A DNA stretch of 64,000 nucleotides from Campylobacter coli (GCA_039516895.1 CP154437.1:1674001-1738000); one strand, 5' to 3'; shown: positions 1 through 8,615, counted from the stretch's first letter. The notes: generated by a model from the letters alone, not told the origin. Numbers and translations are program-made.

Positions 1-262
1 ATAGAAGACGGATAAATTCCTGCCAAATCAGCATTTTTTCACGATCCATAATCCATACAAAACCCAAATGCAAAACATCCTTAAGTCTTGGCAAAAAGCT
101 AGGATTTTCATCTAAAGCAAAATCAATTTTATAACCATTTAAAATACTAGAATGTCTAAGCCCATAAAAACGATACGCCTTAACAAGCTCTTTAGGGCTT
201 AAAATATAAACAATCAAATCCTCATCTTTTACTTTTTGCGTATGAAGTATAAAGCCTTGCAT
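1..262 (-). CDS. recO: RecO-like recombination protein (partial, N-terminal part)
   Basis: The gene reads leftwards and leaves the window after about 87 codons. The product opens MQGFILHTQKVKDEDLIVY, which resembles the start of the RecO OB-fold domain. RecO helps RecR load RecA onto SSB-coated gapped DNA in the cytoplasm. The start ATG shares one base with the stop codon of the upstream hydrolase (TAATG), so translation is probably coupled. Epsilonproteobacterial RecO proteins are divergent and short, and only the N-terminus is visible, so the name rests on that segment and on gene order. Confidence 0.6.
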   Translation of the reverse strand, partial: MQGFILHTQKVKDEDLIVYILSPKELVKAYRFYGLRHSSILNGYKIDFALDENPSFLPRLKDVLHLGFVWIMDREKMLIWQEFIRLL

Positions 263-783
263 TAAAGTATTTCAATGCCATAAGCTCTAAGTAGATCAAA
301 AGCGGATTTTTCTAAATTTTCATCAAAACTTGCACTTAAATTTTGATGGAGTATAAGTCTTGAATTTGGCTTCGCGCTAAAAGCTAAAATGATATTACAA
401 AAGACGCAAATATGAGAAACAAGTCCTGCAAAATGAATTTCTTCGTATTCACTTTTTGCGATAAAATTTGCAAATTCTAAACTTCCAAAAGTATTTTTAT
501 GAAAAACCTTATGAGCTTTTTGCAAAAAGGGTGTAAATTCTTTAGGCATTTGCCAACCCAAACTGTCTTTTATACAATGCTCAATAGGCAAATTTAACCC
601 TTCTTTACTCCTTAAATAATCCTCATCATGAGTATCATAAGTAAGAAGTAAATGTGTGGTGTTAAAATCGATTTGATTGAGAGTATTAAGGATATTTTCT
701 TTGATTTTTAAAGCTTTTTCAAAGCCCAAACTTCCATCGATAAAATCATTTTGATAATCTACCAAAACAAAAGCTTTTTTCAT
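262..783 (-). CDS. Isochorismatase-family cysteine hydrolase (nicotinamidase-like)
   Basis: A 173-residue cytoplasmic protein of the isochorismatase/nicotinamidase fold. The family triad is visible: Asp in the N-terminal DYQNDF motif (about residue 9), Lys in the HKNTF segment (about 96), and the nucleophile Cys in SHICVFC (about 126). The likely reaction is hydrolysis of an amide such as nicotinamide in NAD salvage. The metal-binding residues of classical PncA are not clearly seen, so the substrate is open. The start is the ATG at 783; the TTG just upstream is less likely. It lies four bases after the ttcA-like gene and overlaps recO by one base, so it is part of one leftward transcript. Confidence 0.7.
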   Translation of the reverse strand: MKKAFVLVDYQNDFIDGSLGFEKALKIKENILNTLNQIDFNTTHLLLTYDTHDEDYLRSKEGLNLPIEHCIKDSLGWQMPKEFTPFLQKAHKVFHKNTFGSLEFANFIAKSEYEEIHFAGLVSHICVFCNIILAFSAKPNSRLILHQNLSASFDENLEKSAFDLLRAYGIEIL

Positions 784-787
784 CAAA

Positions 788-1543
788 TTATGCCTTTTCT
801 AGCCAAAAACTTTCTGTATGCAAATTCGAAAAAGCGGTTTTTAAACTCGTAAAAAGCTTAGGATGTTCTTTTTCTAAATTAGCTAAAAGTTGCTTTGCTT
901 CTTCTCTTGCATGTGGAAATTTTACATTTTTTTCGCTTAGTTTCATACCAGGGCAAAATTCATTTCCTATAACCTGAAGTTCATTTTGCGTAGCATTATC
1001 TCTAAGTTGTCTTTCGCGCACAAAAATCAAAGGGCGTATAACCGTAATACCTCGTTTGCTTTGATAAATAGGCGCTAAAGTTCTTAAAGCTCCATTATGG
1101 ATAAAATTCATAAAAAAGCTCTCAGCTGCATCATCTAAATGGTGTGCGATAGCTAATTTGTTAAAACCTTTTTCAAGAGCATAAGTATACAAAGCACCTC
1201 GACGCATTCTTGAGAAATAACTACAAAAGCTTGAATTTTTTCTTATTGTATCGCCTGAAACTTCATAGATATTTGAATCAATCACGCTGTGTTTAATCCC
1301 ATGCTCCTCACAATGTGCATGAAGCCCCGAGTAATCCTCACCCATACCATAACTTAAAGTTGCTGCTTCAAGCTCGAATTTAAAAGGTGCGTGAGCTTGC
1401 ATTCTTTTTAAAAGATGTGCTAAAGCTAAAGAATCTTTTCCGCCGCTAAGCCCTAAAAGAACCCTATCTCCATCTTTAATGAGTCCAAATTTAGCATTAG
1501 CTTGTGCAACTTGGCGTATTAATTTTTTGCTAAGATTTATCAT
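788..1543 (-). CDS. TtcA-like PP-loop tRNA thiolation protein with reduced cysteine set
   Basis: A 251-residue PP-loop ATPase. The nucleotide-binding SGGKDS motif is at residues 33-38, and HHLDDAAE lies at about 134-141. Family members such as TtcA 2-thiolate cytidine 32 in tRNA using an Fe-S cluster held by a CxxC plus a later Cys. Here the first site reads FCSYF, keeping Cys107 but with Phe110 where the second Cys is expected; a later Cys197 is present in EFCPGMK. Cluster binding may therefore differ or be lost. The start overlaps the end of the nucleosidase gene by four bases (ATGA), which implies translational coupling. It could act on another tRNA position or substrate. Confidence 0.7.
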   Translation of the reverse strand: MINLSKKLIRQVAQANAKFGLIKDGDRVLLGLSGGKDSLALAHLLKRMQAHAPFKFELEAATLSYGMGEDYSGLHAHCEEHGIKHSVIDSNIYEVSGDTIRKNSSFCSYFSRMRRGALYTYALEKGFNKLAIAHHLDDAAESFFMNFIHNGALRTLAPIYQSKRGITVIRPLIFVRERQLRDNATQNELQVIGNEFCPGMKLSEKNVKFPHAREEAKQLLANLEKEHPKLFTSLKTAFSNLHTESFWLEKA

Positions 1544-2226
1544 AATTTTTCACACATTTTAAGCACAAAATTAGCCGAAATTTTAGCTGAATTGATCACA
1601 AATTCATCAAAATCAAATTCTGCCTTTTCGCCGGCTTTATCACTCATCGCCCTTAAGATAAAACAAGGCACTTTTAAAGCATCACACACTAAAGCCACAC
1701 TTGCTCCTTCCATTTCGCAAGCATCGGCATTAAAAATCTCTCTGATTTTTGCTTTCTTTGCCTCATCGCAGATAAATTCATCACCCGTTGCGATAATACC
1801 TGCACGAAGTTTGATATTTAATTCTTTTGCGACTTCTAAGGCAAGATTGTTTAACTTATCATCTGTTTTTATAAAAATTTCATTCCCTGGAACAAAACCC
1901 AATGGATGCCCAAAAGCAGTGATATCAAGATCATATTGTGCTAATTTAGTCGCATAAAGCAAGTCGCCAATCTCAAGCTCAGGATTAAACGCTCCTGCAA
2001 CACCTGTAAAAAGCAAAACTTGCGCTCCAAATTTTTCTATCATTACACTAGCACTTAGGGTAGAATTTACCTTGCCTATCTTAGAATAAGCAAGAATAAG
2101 TTCATGGTTTTTATAGCTTGCAAAATAATAAGTATTATTTGCATATTCTAATTTTGTATAATCTTTTAATATTTCAAGCAAAGGAGTGATTTCTTCACTC
2201 ATTGCACCTAAAATTGCTATTTTCAT
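1540..2226 (-). CDS. pfs: 5'-methylthioadenosine/S-adenosylhomocysteine nucleosidase (6-amino-6-deoxyfutalosine hydrolase)
   Basis: A 228-residue protein with full MTAN signatures: GAMSEE near the N-terminus (catalytic Glu12 region), CEMEGASV for ribose binding, and AMSDKAGE carrying the catalytic Asp. The family cleaves adenine from MTA and SAH. In Campylobacter and Helicobacter the same enzyme is known to cleave aminofutalosine, as MqnB of the menaquinone pathway, which fits the MqnD-like gene at 24.2 kb. It is adjacent to fabD (one-base spacing) and overlaps the ttcA-like gene by four bases. In C. jejuni the equivalent locus is Cj0117, from memory. Confidence 0.92.
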   Translation of the reverse strand: MKIAILGAMSEEITPLLEILKDYTKLEYANNTYYFASYKNHELILAYSKIGKVNSTLSASVMIEKFGAQVLLFTGVAGAFNPELEIGDLLYATKLAQYDLDITAFGHPLGFVPGNEIFIKTDDKLNNLALEVAKELNIKLRAGIIATGDEFICDEAKKAKIREIFNADACEMEGASVALVCDALKVPCFILRAMSDKAGEKAEFDFDEFVINSAKISANFVLKMCEKL

Positions 2227-3147
2227 TTATATTACCTTTAAAAATTCTTCTATATCATTCATATTTGTTAAAGCATAGGTTTCTTTTGAAGTGATTTTTT
2301 TATTTAAACCTTTAAGCACGCTAGCGCCAAATTCTATAAAATAATCTGCTTCATTTTCACAAGCTTTAATGCTTTGTTTATAAAGCACAGGGGCTACAAG
2401 TTGGGTTTTTAAAAGCTCAAGAGCTTCTTGTTTGCTCGTATAAGCTTTAGCTGTAGCATTAGAAATCACGGCTTTAAAATTAGGCTCTAGTATTCTTTCA
2501 AGCTCTATGCAAAGCTTATTAGACGCGTTTTCTAAAAGCGGACAATGGCTTGCTACACTCATATTTAAAAGCATAGCCCTTTTAGCACCTGCTTCCTTAA
2601 ATACACTTTCATAGCTTGCTAAATCAGGTTTTAAACCTGCAACAACGATTTGCCCATCGCAGTTATAATTAGCTGCAAAAATCTTTTTATCTTCATCTCT
2701 AGCTTTTTGACAAAGTTCTTCCACTTTCTTATCATCAAGCCCTAAAATTACCATCATACCTGCTTCAACCTTTGCACAATCCTCTTGCATAAAAAGCCCT
2801 CTTTTATGCACAAGCATAGTTGCTTCTAAAAAGCTAAAAGCACCATTGATCGCCAAAGCTGAAAATTCACCCAAAGAATGGCCTAAAGAAAATTTAGCCT
2901 TAATATCAGGTTTTAATTCGCTCAAAGCACTATAAGCCATTAAAGAATTTAAGAGTATGGCAGGTTGTGTAAATTCACTTTTGTTTAAATCTTCATTTTC
3001 ATTAAATAATAAATTTTTAAAATCAATTTTACAAAAATCGCTGGCGTTTTCTAGAAGTTCTTTTGCGGTTTTGGAGTTTTCATAAAAATCTTTACCCATG
3101 CCAAGACTTTGAGAGCCTTGACCTGGAAAAATAAATACAGCGTTCAT
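2227..3147 (-). CDS. fabD: Malonyl-CoA:acyl-carrier-protein transacylase
   Basis: A 306-residue cytoplasmic enzyme that moves malonyl groups from CoA to ACP to supply fatty-acid elongation. The protein opens MNAVFIFPGQGSQSLGMG, carries the nucleophile Ser in GHSLGE (residues 89-94), and has the catalytic His in SVASHCPLL. The open frame extends 44 codons upstream, but that stretch is the out-of-frame shadow of the Gly/Cys/His-rich tail of slyD and is low-complexity Ala/Val. The ATG at 3147, one base after the slyD stop, is therefore the start. It is in the leftward operon between slyD and pfs. Confidence 0.93.
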   Translation of the reverse strand: MNAVFIFPGQGSQSLGMGKDFYENSKTAKELLENASDFCKIDFKNLLFNENEDLNKSEFTQPAILLNSLMAYSALSELKPDIKAKFSLGHSLGEFSALAINGAFSFLEATMLVHKRGLFMQEDCAKVEAGMMVILGLDDKKVEELCQKARDEDKKIFAANYNCDGQIVVAGLKPDLASYESVFKEAGAKRAMLLNMSVASHCPLLENASNKLCIELERILEPNFKAVISNATAKAYTSKQEALELLKTQLVAPVLYKQSIKACENEADYFIEFGASVLKGLNKKITSKETYALTNMNDIEEFLKVI

Positions 3148-3148
3148 C

Positions 3149-3715
3149 TTAGTGGCAACCACATCCGCCGCCACCGCCACCGCAGCATCCGCCACCGCCA
3201 TGTCCGTGATGATCGTGTCCGTGTCCACTTCCACAACCACAACTATGGCTTCCTGCGATAATGCCTGTAAGAAGCTCATCTTCGCTTGCTACTCTAGCAT
3301 CTACTATATTCAAAGAAAAAAGCAAATCACGACCTGCATAAGGATGATTATAATCAATAGTCACATCATTATCGCCAATTTCTTTAACAGTAACGCGAAC
3401 GGTTTCACCATTTTCACCCTCACCAAAAAGCTCCATACCTATTTTTAAATCAATACCTGCAAATTGTTCTTTTGGTAAAACTTGCACCGCATTTTCATCG
3501 TATTCGCCTAAACCTTTTTCTTTCTTAACTACAACATCAGCATTACTAGGGCAATCAAGCTTCATAACTTCTTCTTCTAAAGCTTCTAAAATTTGACCTT
3601 TGCCTAAAATAAAAGAAATAGGTTGAGCATATAAATTTGATTCTAAAACTTCATTTGTATTTGCATCTTTTAGTTCATAAAACATTGAAACTACGCTATT
3701 TTTTTCTATAGCCAT
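3149..3715 (-). CDS. slyD: FKBP-type peptidyl-prolyl isomerase SlyD, metal-binding tail
   Basis: A 188-residue cytoplasmic prolyl isomerase and chaperone. Residues 1-70 and 125-150 form the FKBP core, with the chaperone insert between them (GLGEYDENAVQVLP region). The last 35 residues are almost only Gly, His, Cys and Asp, a nickel/zinc-binding tail that in other bacteria delivers Ni to hydrogenase or urease. The tail makes a GC-rich island in an otherwise AT-rich region. A Shine-Dalgarno AAGGAG precedes the ATG. In the same direction follow cpoB upstream and fabD downstream. This corresponds to Cj0115 of C. jejuni, from memory. Confidence 0.93.
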   Translation of the reverse strand: MAIEKNSVVSMFYELKDANTNEVLESNLYAQPISFILGKGQILEALEEEVMKLDCPSNADVVVKKEKGLGEYDENAVQVLPKEQFAGIDLKIGMELFGEGENGETVRVTVKEIGDNDVTIDYNHPYAGRDLLFSLNIVDARVASEDELLTGIIAGSHSCGCGSGHGHDHHGHGGGGCCGGGGGGCGCH

Positions 3716-3730
3716 TTTTTCTCCTTGATA

Positions 3731-4684
3731 TTATTTTCTATTTGGGGAAGCTTTTGCTTCCGGTGAGTTAGGATAATTTGTCTTTAAAGCCTTATAAAAT
3801 CCATTAGCTGTTTTTGGATCTCCTATCTTATCAAGAGAAATCGCTGTGTGATATAAGAGCTTTGGAAAATAATCCCCTTTAGTGCTCAAAGCAGAGCTTT
3901 TTTTATAATAAGCAATAGCATTATTATACTTTTTTTGCTTATACTCAATTTCTCCTAACCAAAAATTTGCTCTTGCGGGTTTGTATTGTTTTTGTATGAG
4001 ATAATTTAACTTAATTTTACTATTCTCATAAGAATTATTATTTAAATCTTTGATAGCCAAGTCCAAAATTTCATTATTTTTTTTCTTTTTCCAAGAATCA
4101 TCTATTTGTTTAACTTCTTTTTCTTGCGTTGAAGCAACACTGATGTTATTTTCATTGCTAGAAGTTATGTTTTTATCATCAGTTGATAGAGGCACGACAA
4201 CTGTATTTTTGATACTTAAATTTGTACTATTTAAGTCATCTTTAGATACATAATTTGCGTTAATAGAATCAACCAAAGAACTTAATTCGGTTAAAATTTT
4301 CTTAATTTGCTTATTATTAGCATCTTGAATTTTTCTACTTTCTTCAACATAAGCTTTTAAATTTTGAAGTTCTGTGCTTAAATTATTTTCTATAGCTTCA
4401 AAATTAGTTTCAAGTTGTGTTAGTCTAGAATTGGATTTAGCATACTGCGAATTTATACCTTCTAAGGTACTTTGCAATCCTTCAACTCTTTGTTCAATCT
4501 CATTAATTCTAGAATTTGCTTGTGCGTTATTATTGCTTAAAGTATCTAATTTTTCCTTGAGTAATTTTTCACTTGATGTTAAACCATAGGGGGAATTACT
4601 GGTTAAATCTCCTGCACCAAAAGCAGAGCTTTCTGCATAAAGTAAAGTAGCTCCGATAAGAGCTACTGAGAATATTTTTTTCAT
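3731..4684 (-). CDS. cpoB: Tol-Pal system protein CpoB/YbgF, periplasmic coiled-coil/TPR protein
   Basis: A 317-residue exported protein. There is a signal peptide at residues 1-18, a long coiled coil to about 150 rich in Leu, Asn, Glu and Lys, and a C-terminal TPR region from about 200 (ARANFWLGEIEYKQKKYNNA). CpoB binds TolA and links cell-wall synthesis to outer-membrane constriction. Three bacterial N-glycosylation sequons (D/E-x-N-x-S/T) are visible: DLNST, DKNIT and ENNIS, consistent with the Pgl system of Campylobacter. The ATG at 4684 is preferred over a TTG one codon upstream. It sits three bases downstream of pal. Confidence 0.9.
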   Translation of the reverse strand: MKKIFSVALIGATLLYAESSAFGAGDLTSNSPYGLTSSEKLLKEKLDTLSNNNAQANSRINEIEQRVEGLQSTLEGINSQYAKSNSRLTQLETNFEAIENNLSTELQNLKAYVEESRKIQDANNKQIKKILTELSSLVDSINANYVSKDDLNSTNLSIKNTVVVPLSTDDKNITSSNENNISVASTQEKEVKQIDDSWKKKKNNEILDLAIKDLNNNSYENSKIKLNYLIQKQYKPARANFWLGEIEYKQKKYNNAIAYYKKSSALSTKGDYFPKLLYHTAISLDKIGDPKTANGFYKALKTNYPNSPEAKASPNRK

Positions 4685-4687
4685 CAA

Positions 4688-5185
4688 TTATCTTGATAGT
4701 TTAAATTCTGCACGACGATTTTGAGCATCGCAAGCTTTTGTTTTTTCTGTACATACTGGATTTGTTTCGCCATAGCTTTTAACAGCGATTCTGTCAGAAT
4801 TTACACCTTGAGCGATTAGAGCTTCTTTAACTGCTTTTGCTCTTTTTAAACCTAAAGCTTGATTATACTCATCTGTTCCCCACTCATCGCAGTTACCTTC
4901 AACAGTGATACTTACACCGCTTACTTCATTGTTGAAGATATTAGCATTTGTATTAACAACATTTTGCATATCTGGGCGGATATTAAATTTATCAAAATCA
5001 AAATACACTTTTCCTAAAGTATCATTAAGTTGAGAAATTTTTGAATCAATATCCCAGCCATCACTACCACCTGTTCCACGATTCGAATCTACACTTGTAT
5101 CACCACTTACGCTAGTGCTTTTTGTGCTACAACCACTGATAACCAATGCAAATGCTGCAATAGAACTAAAAAGAATTTTTTTCAT
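4688..5185 (-). CDS. pal: Peptidoglycan-associated lipoprotein Pal (Omp18)
   Basis: A 165-residue outer-membrane lipoprotein. A lipoprotein signal peptide ends in ISGCS, with Cys19 as the lipidation site. A low-complexity Ser/Gly/Asp linker follows, then an OmpA-like peptidoglycan-binding domain with GNCDEWGTDEYNQALGLKRA and SYGETNP. Pal anchors the outer membrane to peptidoglycan and is the target of TolB. It is the immunogenic Omp18 of C. jejuni (Cj0113, from memory). A TATAAT box lies about 30 bases before its ATG, so it may have its own promoter inside the tol cluster. Confidence 0.95.
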   Translation of the reverse strand: MKKILFSSIAAFALVISGCSTKSTSVSGDTSVDSNRGTGGSDGWDIDSKISQLNDTLGKVYFDFDKFNIRPDMQNVVNTNANIFNNEVSGVSITVEGNCDEWGTDEYNQALGLKRAKAVKEALIAQGVNSDRIAVKSYGETNPVCTEKTKACDAQNRRAEFKLSR

Positions 5186-5217
5186 TTATGACCTTTCAAA
5201 GTTAATAAATTGTTAGC

Positions 5218-5223
5218 ATTATA
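5218..5223 (-). promoter_or_regulatory. Putative -10 box for pal-cpoB
   Basis: On the minus strand the motif TATAAT, preceded by TTTTAGA, lies in the 76-base gap between tolB and pal. Its spacing would give a leader of about 25 bases with the Shine-Dalgarno GAAAGG before the pal ATG. No -35 is evident, as is usual in Campylobacter. Confidence 0.5.
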
Positions 5224-5261
5224 TCTAAAATTAATTAAATTTAACCAAAAATTACAAATTT

Positions 5262-6473
5262 TTACCAATCAATAGACTGAATTTTCCCAACTTTTAATGG
5301 AAAATAGAAAGTCTTGTTCGCATTAACACGAATAACACCCAAAGCACTCTGTGCTCCAAGATATTTAATAAAGACTATACTCCCACCATCACTTGAAAAT
5401 CTAGGAAATAAATTTTTTCCATTTGCGGTAAACTGACGAATACCTGTGCTATTAATTGACATTAAATAAATATTAAAAACACCTACTTGATTTGGCTCAC
5501 GACTAGAGTATACTAAAAAATCTTTATAAGTTGAAACTGCGGAATTATTTTTACCATGAAAAACCGCTTGCTCAGCAGATCCATTATTGACATTTTGTAT
5601 AAAAATATTAGGATAACCTAAGCGATCGCTAACAAAAACAAATTTACTATCATCTACGCCTATAAAATTCCCATTTACATCTATACCCGAATAATTTGTA
5701 AGTTGAGTTAAATTTTTAGACTTTAAATCATATAAATAAATATCAGGCTGATCTTTTGGAGCCATAGTCACAAGCAATTTACTGCCATCTAAGCTCACAT
5801 CACTTGCTACAACCATACCTCCACTTGATAAAATTTTACTTGCTTTATTGGTTCTTAAGTCATAACGATAAAGCGTTGGTCTATCATGATCATATGCGGT
5901 ATAATAAAAAATGCTTTGCTCTTTATTTCCCCATTTAGGAAATAAATTCAATCCTCCATCAATGATTACTTTTTGATATGTTAAAGTATAATCTGCCATG
6001 ATAATTTGACTTTTTTTAGAGCTTGAATTTCTAGCAATCAAAATTTTATGATCCATCCATTCAACAGGCGCAAGTCCTAATGCATTTACAGAAGCCTTTA
6101 CACTTTTGTGAGCTAAAAAAGGATACTGTTCTACACCATTTAAAGCATAGGTTTGGCTTGATTTTTCCAAGCCCCCTGCTTTAATCTTGACATGCAAATT
6201 TAAAGCATTACCATTTTTACTTAAATCATACTCAAAAGTATAATTTGAAGCTTCTGAACTTGCATCACTTACAACTTCAAAATTTGAACTTACCTTCAAG
6301 TCATTTACAATGATATTATAAAAACTGCGCTTTAAATTAATATCACTTAAATTCGAATTGTCTTTAACAATGATTTTTGGTAAGACTACACCCGAATTTA
6401 CAACATCAATCACAGGATCTTCCGCCCAAAGTATTCCTAAAAAAATTAAAAATACTGTTACAATTTTTTTCAT
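5262..6473 (-). CDS. tolB: Tol-Pal system beta-propeller protein TolB
   Basis: A 403-residue periplasmic protein with a signal peptide (MKKIVTVFLIFLGILWAED), an N-terminal alpha/beta domain to about 140, and a C-terminal six-bladed propeller with repeated blades such as FPKWGNKEQSIFYY and FPRFSSDGGSIVF. It shuttles between Pal and TolA in outer-membrane maintenance. The open frame begins 12 codons earlier, overlapping tolA, but the ATG at 6473 follows a clear AGGAGT and starts the signal peptide, so I take that start. Confidence 0.93.
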   Translation of the reverse strand: MKKIVTVFLIFLGILWAEDPVIDVVNSGVVLPKIIVKDNSNLSDINLKRSFYNIIVNDLKVSSNFEVVSDASSEASNYTFEYDLSKNGNALNLHVKIKAGGLEKSSQTYALNGVEQYPFLAHKSVKASVNALGLAPVEWMDHKILIARNSSSKKSQIIMADYTLTYQKVIIDGGLNLFPKWGNKEQSIFYYTAYDHDRPTLYRYDLRTNKASKILSSGGMVVASDVSLDGSKLLVTMAPKDQPDIYLYDLKSKNLTQLTNYSGIDVNGNFIGVDDSKFVFVSDRLGYPNIFIQNVNNGSAEQAVFHGKNNSAVSTYKDFLVYSSREPNQVGVFNIYLMSINSTGIRQFTANGKNLFPRFSSDGGSIVFIKYLGAQSALGVIRVNANKTFYFPLKVGKIQSIDW

Positions 6474-6486
6474 TTTTACTCCTAAA

Positions 6487-7263
6487 TTATTTTTGAATTT
6501 GTGCCTCATCTTTTAAATTCATAGTAATACTTATGCTTTTATTTTGAGGTGGATAAGCTATAAATTTACCTTTTTGGTTTTCCAAAAATTCAGCTACCTT
6601 TGCATCATATAAAGAATTTCCACTTTTTTCGACCGAAGTATAACCAAAATTTCCATTTTCATCAATAAAAATTTTTACCTTAACTGAAATATTTTCACTA
6701 TTGGGATGATATTGCCTCCATCTTTGTGTAATGGTGCGCACTACCTTTCCTAAAAACTCATCATAAATTCCTGTCTTTTGATTTTTAATACTTTCACCTT
6801 GATTGATACTTTCTTCTTCAAGTAAACTATCGTTTAATTGCTTTACAAGTTCTGAGGCTTGAGTTTTTGAGCTGCTTCTTGTTTCCGATTTGGCGCTTGA
6901 TTGTATTTTGGTAGTTTTTTCCTCTTGTATCTCTTTGATACTACCAAAAAGCTCATTAAAATTACTAGCTTTTTGATCCATATCTTCAGTTTTTACTGCT
7001 TTATTTGTAGTTTGTGCAAAAAGTTTTTCAATATCAAGCTCTTGAGTAGGTTTTTGAATATCCTTAGGGGTACTTTGTTCGTTTACGACTTTCTTTGAAG
7101 GCTCCATAAGCTCTATATCGATAAAACTATCTTGGATATCAGTGTATTGGATTGCAGGTTCCATGTGAGTTACAAGTCTAAAAAAAATAAGAATTATAAT
7201 AAAAATATAAACCGCAACAGCAAGCAAAAATGAATTTATCTTGCCTAAACCATATTCTTTCAT
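6487..7263 (-). CDS. tolA: TolA/TonB-family inner-membrane protein
   Basis: A 258-residue protein with one N-terminal membrane anchor (about residues 10-31), an extended Lys/Glu/Gln-rich periplasmic stalk, and a C-terminal TonB/TolA-like domain (VRTITQRWRQYHPNSENISV to the end). It transmits proton-motive force from TolQR to the outer membrane. It is shorter than E. coli TolA (421 residues) and lacks its long Ala-rich helix. It is four bases downstream of the exbD/tolR gene and followed by tolB, giving the order tolQ-tolR-tolA-tolB-pal-cpoB. Confidence 0.88.
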   Translation of the reverse strand: MKEYGLGKINSFLLAVAVYIFIIILIFFRLVTHMEPAIQYTDIQDSFIDIELMEPSKKVVNEQSTPKDIQKPTQELDIEKLFAQTTNKAVKTEDMDQKASNFNELFGSIKEIQEEKTTKIQSSAKSETRSSSKTQASELVKQLNDSLLEEESINQGESIKNQKTGIYDEFLGKVVRTITQRWRQYHPNSENISVKVKIFIDENGNFGYTSVEKSGNSLYDAKVAEFLENQKGKFIAYPPQNKSISITMNLKDEAQIQK

Positions 7264-7267
7264 GAGC

Positions 7268-7657
7268 TTATTCTGTTTGTAAGGCGACTTTACTAAAGCC
7301 TAAATTTTTAATACTTCTTAGGACAAAAATAACATCATCATACTTTAAACTCTTATCGGCTCTAATAAACACTGGCTCATCGGTATTAAATTGTGCTTTC
7401 TTTTGTGCAAGATTATCCGCAAAACTTACAAAACTATATTTTTCTTGATTTAAAAATATTTCTTTTTTGGCATTGATACTGACAATCAAGCTTTTAACAT
7501 TAGGAGCACTTGTGGATTTTTGACTTCCTTGAGGAAGATTGATTTTTTCTTCATAAGTAATGCTTGGAGCTGTTACCATTAAAATAGCCAATAAAACAAG
7601 CATGATATCAACCAAAGGAGTTATATTAAGCTCTGGCTTCTCATCATCAAATGGCAT
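7268..7657 (-). CDS. tolR: TolR/ExbD biopolymer transport protein
   Basis: A 129-residue inner-membrane protein with one transmembrane helix at about residues 11-30. It contains the conserved Asp in PLVDIMLVLL, which takes part in proton translocation with TolQ, and a small periplasmic domain. Position in the tol cluster favours the Tol role, although the family also powers TonB. It starts ten bases downstream of tolQ. Confidence 0.9.
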   Translation of the reverse strand: MPFDDEKPELNITPLVDIMLVLLAILMVTAPSITYEEKINLPQGSQKSTSAPNVKSLIVSINAKKEIFLNQEKYSFVSFADNLAQKKAQFNTDEPVFIRADKSLKYDDVIFVLRSIKNLGFSKVALQTE

Positions 7658-7667
7658 ATCTTAAATC

Positions 7668-8222
7668 CTATTTATTAGAACTAATAACTTTAATCTCACT
7701 ATCAATAATACTTAAAAGTTCAAAAGCCTTTCTTTTAATAATAAGATGAAAAGTATAAGCAGGAATAGCAACTAAAATACCACAGCCTGTGGCAACCAAA
7801 GCTTCGCTGATCTTAGGTGCGATAATGCTTAAAGAATTTTGTGTCCCTAAACCACCAAAAGTCTCAAGTATAGAAATAACTGTTCCAAAAAGTCCTATAA
7901 ATGGAGAGGTTGAAGCTACTATACTGAGCCAAGTAAGCCCATTAGATGCACGACGACTTGCTAAATTTTTATAAATCTCAAGATGTGATAAGCTAGTATC
8001 CGTGCACTTTCTTAAAATAGAGCGCGTTCTACTCAAATCTTTTTCGCCCAAAAGTAGAGATTCTAGACTTTCTTTTTCTTTATTTTTCCAAGCTGCTAAA
8101 TAAGTCATTCTTGAAAAAAGTATAAAAAAAGAAAGTATAAAGTATAAGGAAAGCCAAGCTAAGACTATATAAGTGATTATGCTTGAGCTTCCAAAAAACT
8201 GAAATATCGCTTCAAAATTCAT
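7668..8222 (-). CDS. tolQ: TolQ/ExbB proton channel subunit
   Basis: A 184-residue inner-membrane protein with three hydrophobic helices: about 14-36, 95-120 (SIVASTSPFIGLFGTVISIL) and 137-160. The GLFGTV motif and following helices form the proton-channel core of the MotA/TolQ/ExbB family. The gene abuts the stop of atpC with no gap, so the Tol genes appear to be co-transcribed with ATP synthase. Confidence 0.9.
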   Translation of the reverse strand: MNFEAIFQFFGSSSIITYIVLAWLSLYFILSFFILFSRMTYLAAWKNKEKESLESLLLGEKDLSRTRSILRKCTDTSLSHLEIYKNLASRRASNGLTWLSIVASTSPFIGLFGTVISILETFGGLGTQNSLSIIAPKISEALVATGCGILVAIPAYTFHLIIKRKAFELLSIIDSEIKVISSNK

Positions 8223-8612
8223 CTACCTAACCTTTGCATTGTCAAGCTTTGAAAAGGTAGCAGCTAAAGCTGTATTATCTGAACTCATAGATTTGATTAA
8301 TTCTTTAGCACTTTCAAGATTTTTCTCTATTTCACTTTCACTAGAACCCGAAATCCAAACCGCGCCCTTAGCCAAAACGCTGATCTTATCTTCATCTACC
8401 TTAGCATGACCTGCATCAATTGCGATTAACTCATGATTTAAATCAGCTTTTTCTATATCAATTACACCAGATTTTAAAGATGAAACCAAAGCAGCATGTC
8501 CTTTAAGTACTCCAAATTCTCCTTCGCTTCCTGGCAAGGTAACTGATTTTACCTCCCCTTGATAAATTACACCCATAGGTGTAACTATTTCAAAACTGAT
8601 TAAATTGTCCAT
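8223..8612 (-). CDS. atpC: ATP synthase F1 epsilon subunit
   Basis: A 129-residue subunit of the F1 stalk. It couples gamma rotation to the proton ring and inhibits ATP hydrolysis. The N-terminal beta-sandwich carries FEIVTPMGVIYQGEV and LPGSEGEFGVLKGHA; a short helical C-terminus follows. It is three bases downstream of atpD and directly abuts tolQ. The operon order is F', F, H, A, G, D, C; atpB and atpE are not present here, as is usual in epsilonproteobacteria. Confidence 0.95.
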   Translation of the reverse strand: MDNLISFEIVTPMGVIYQGEVKSVTLPGSEGEFGVLKGHAALVSSLKSGVIDIEKADLNHELIAIDAGHAKVDEDKISVLAKGAVWISGSSESEIEKNLESAKELIKSMSSDNTALAATFSKLDNAKVR

Positions 8613-8615
8613 AAA

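Noticed and set aside
3148-3279. N-terminal extension of FabD by 44 codons
   Set aside because: It is the out-of-frame image of the slyD His/Cys/Gly tail, an Ala/Val low-complexity stretch; the normal FabD start with ATG at 3147 follows.
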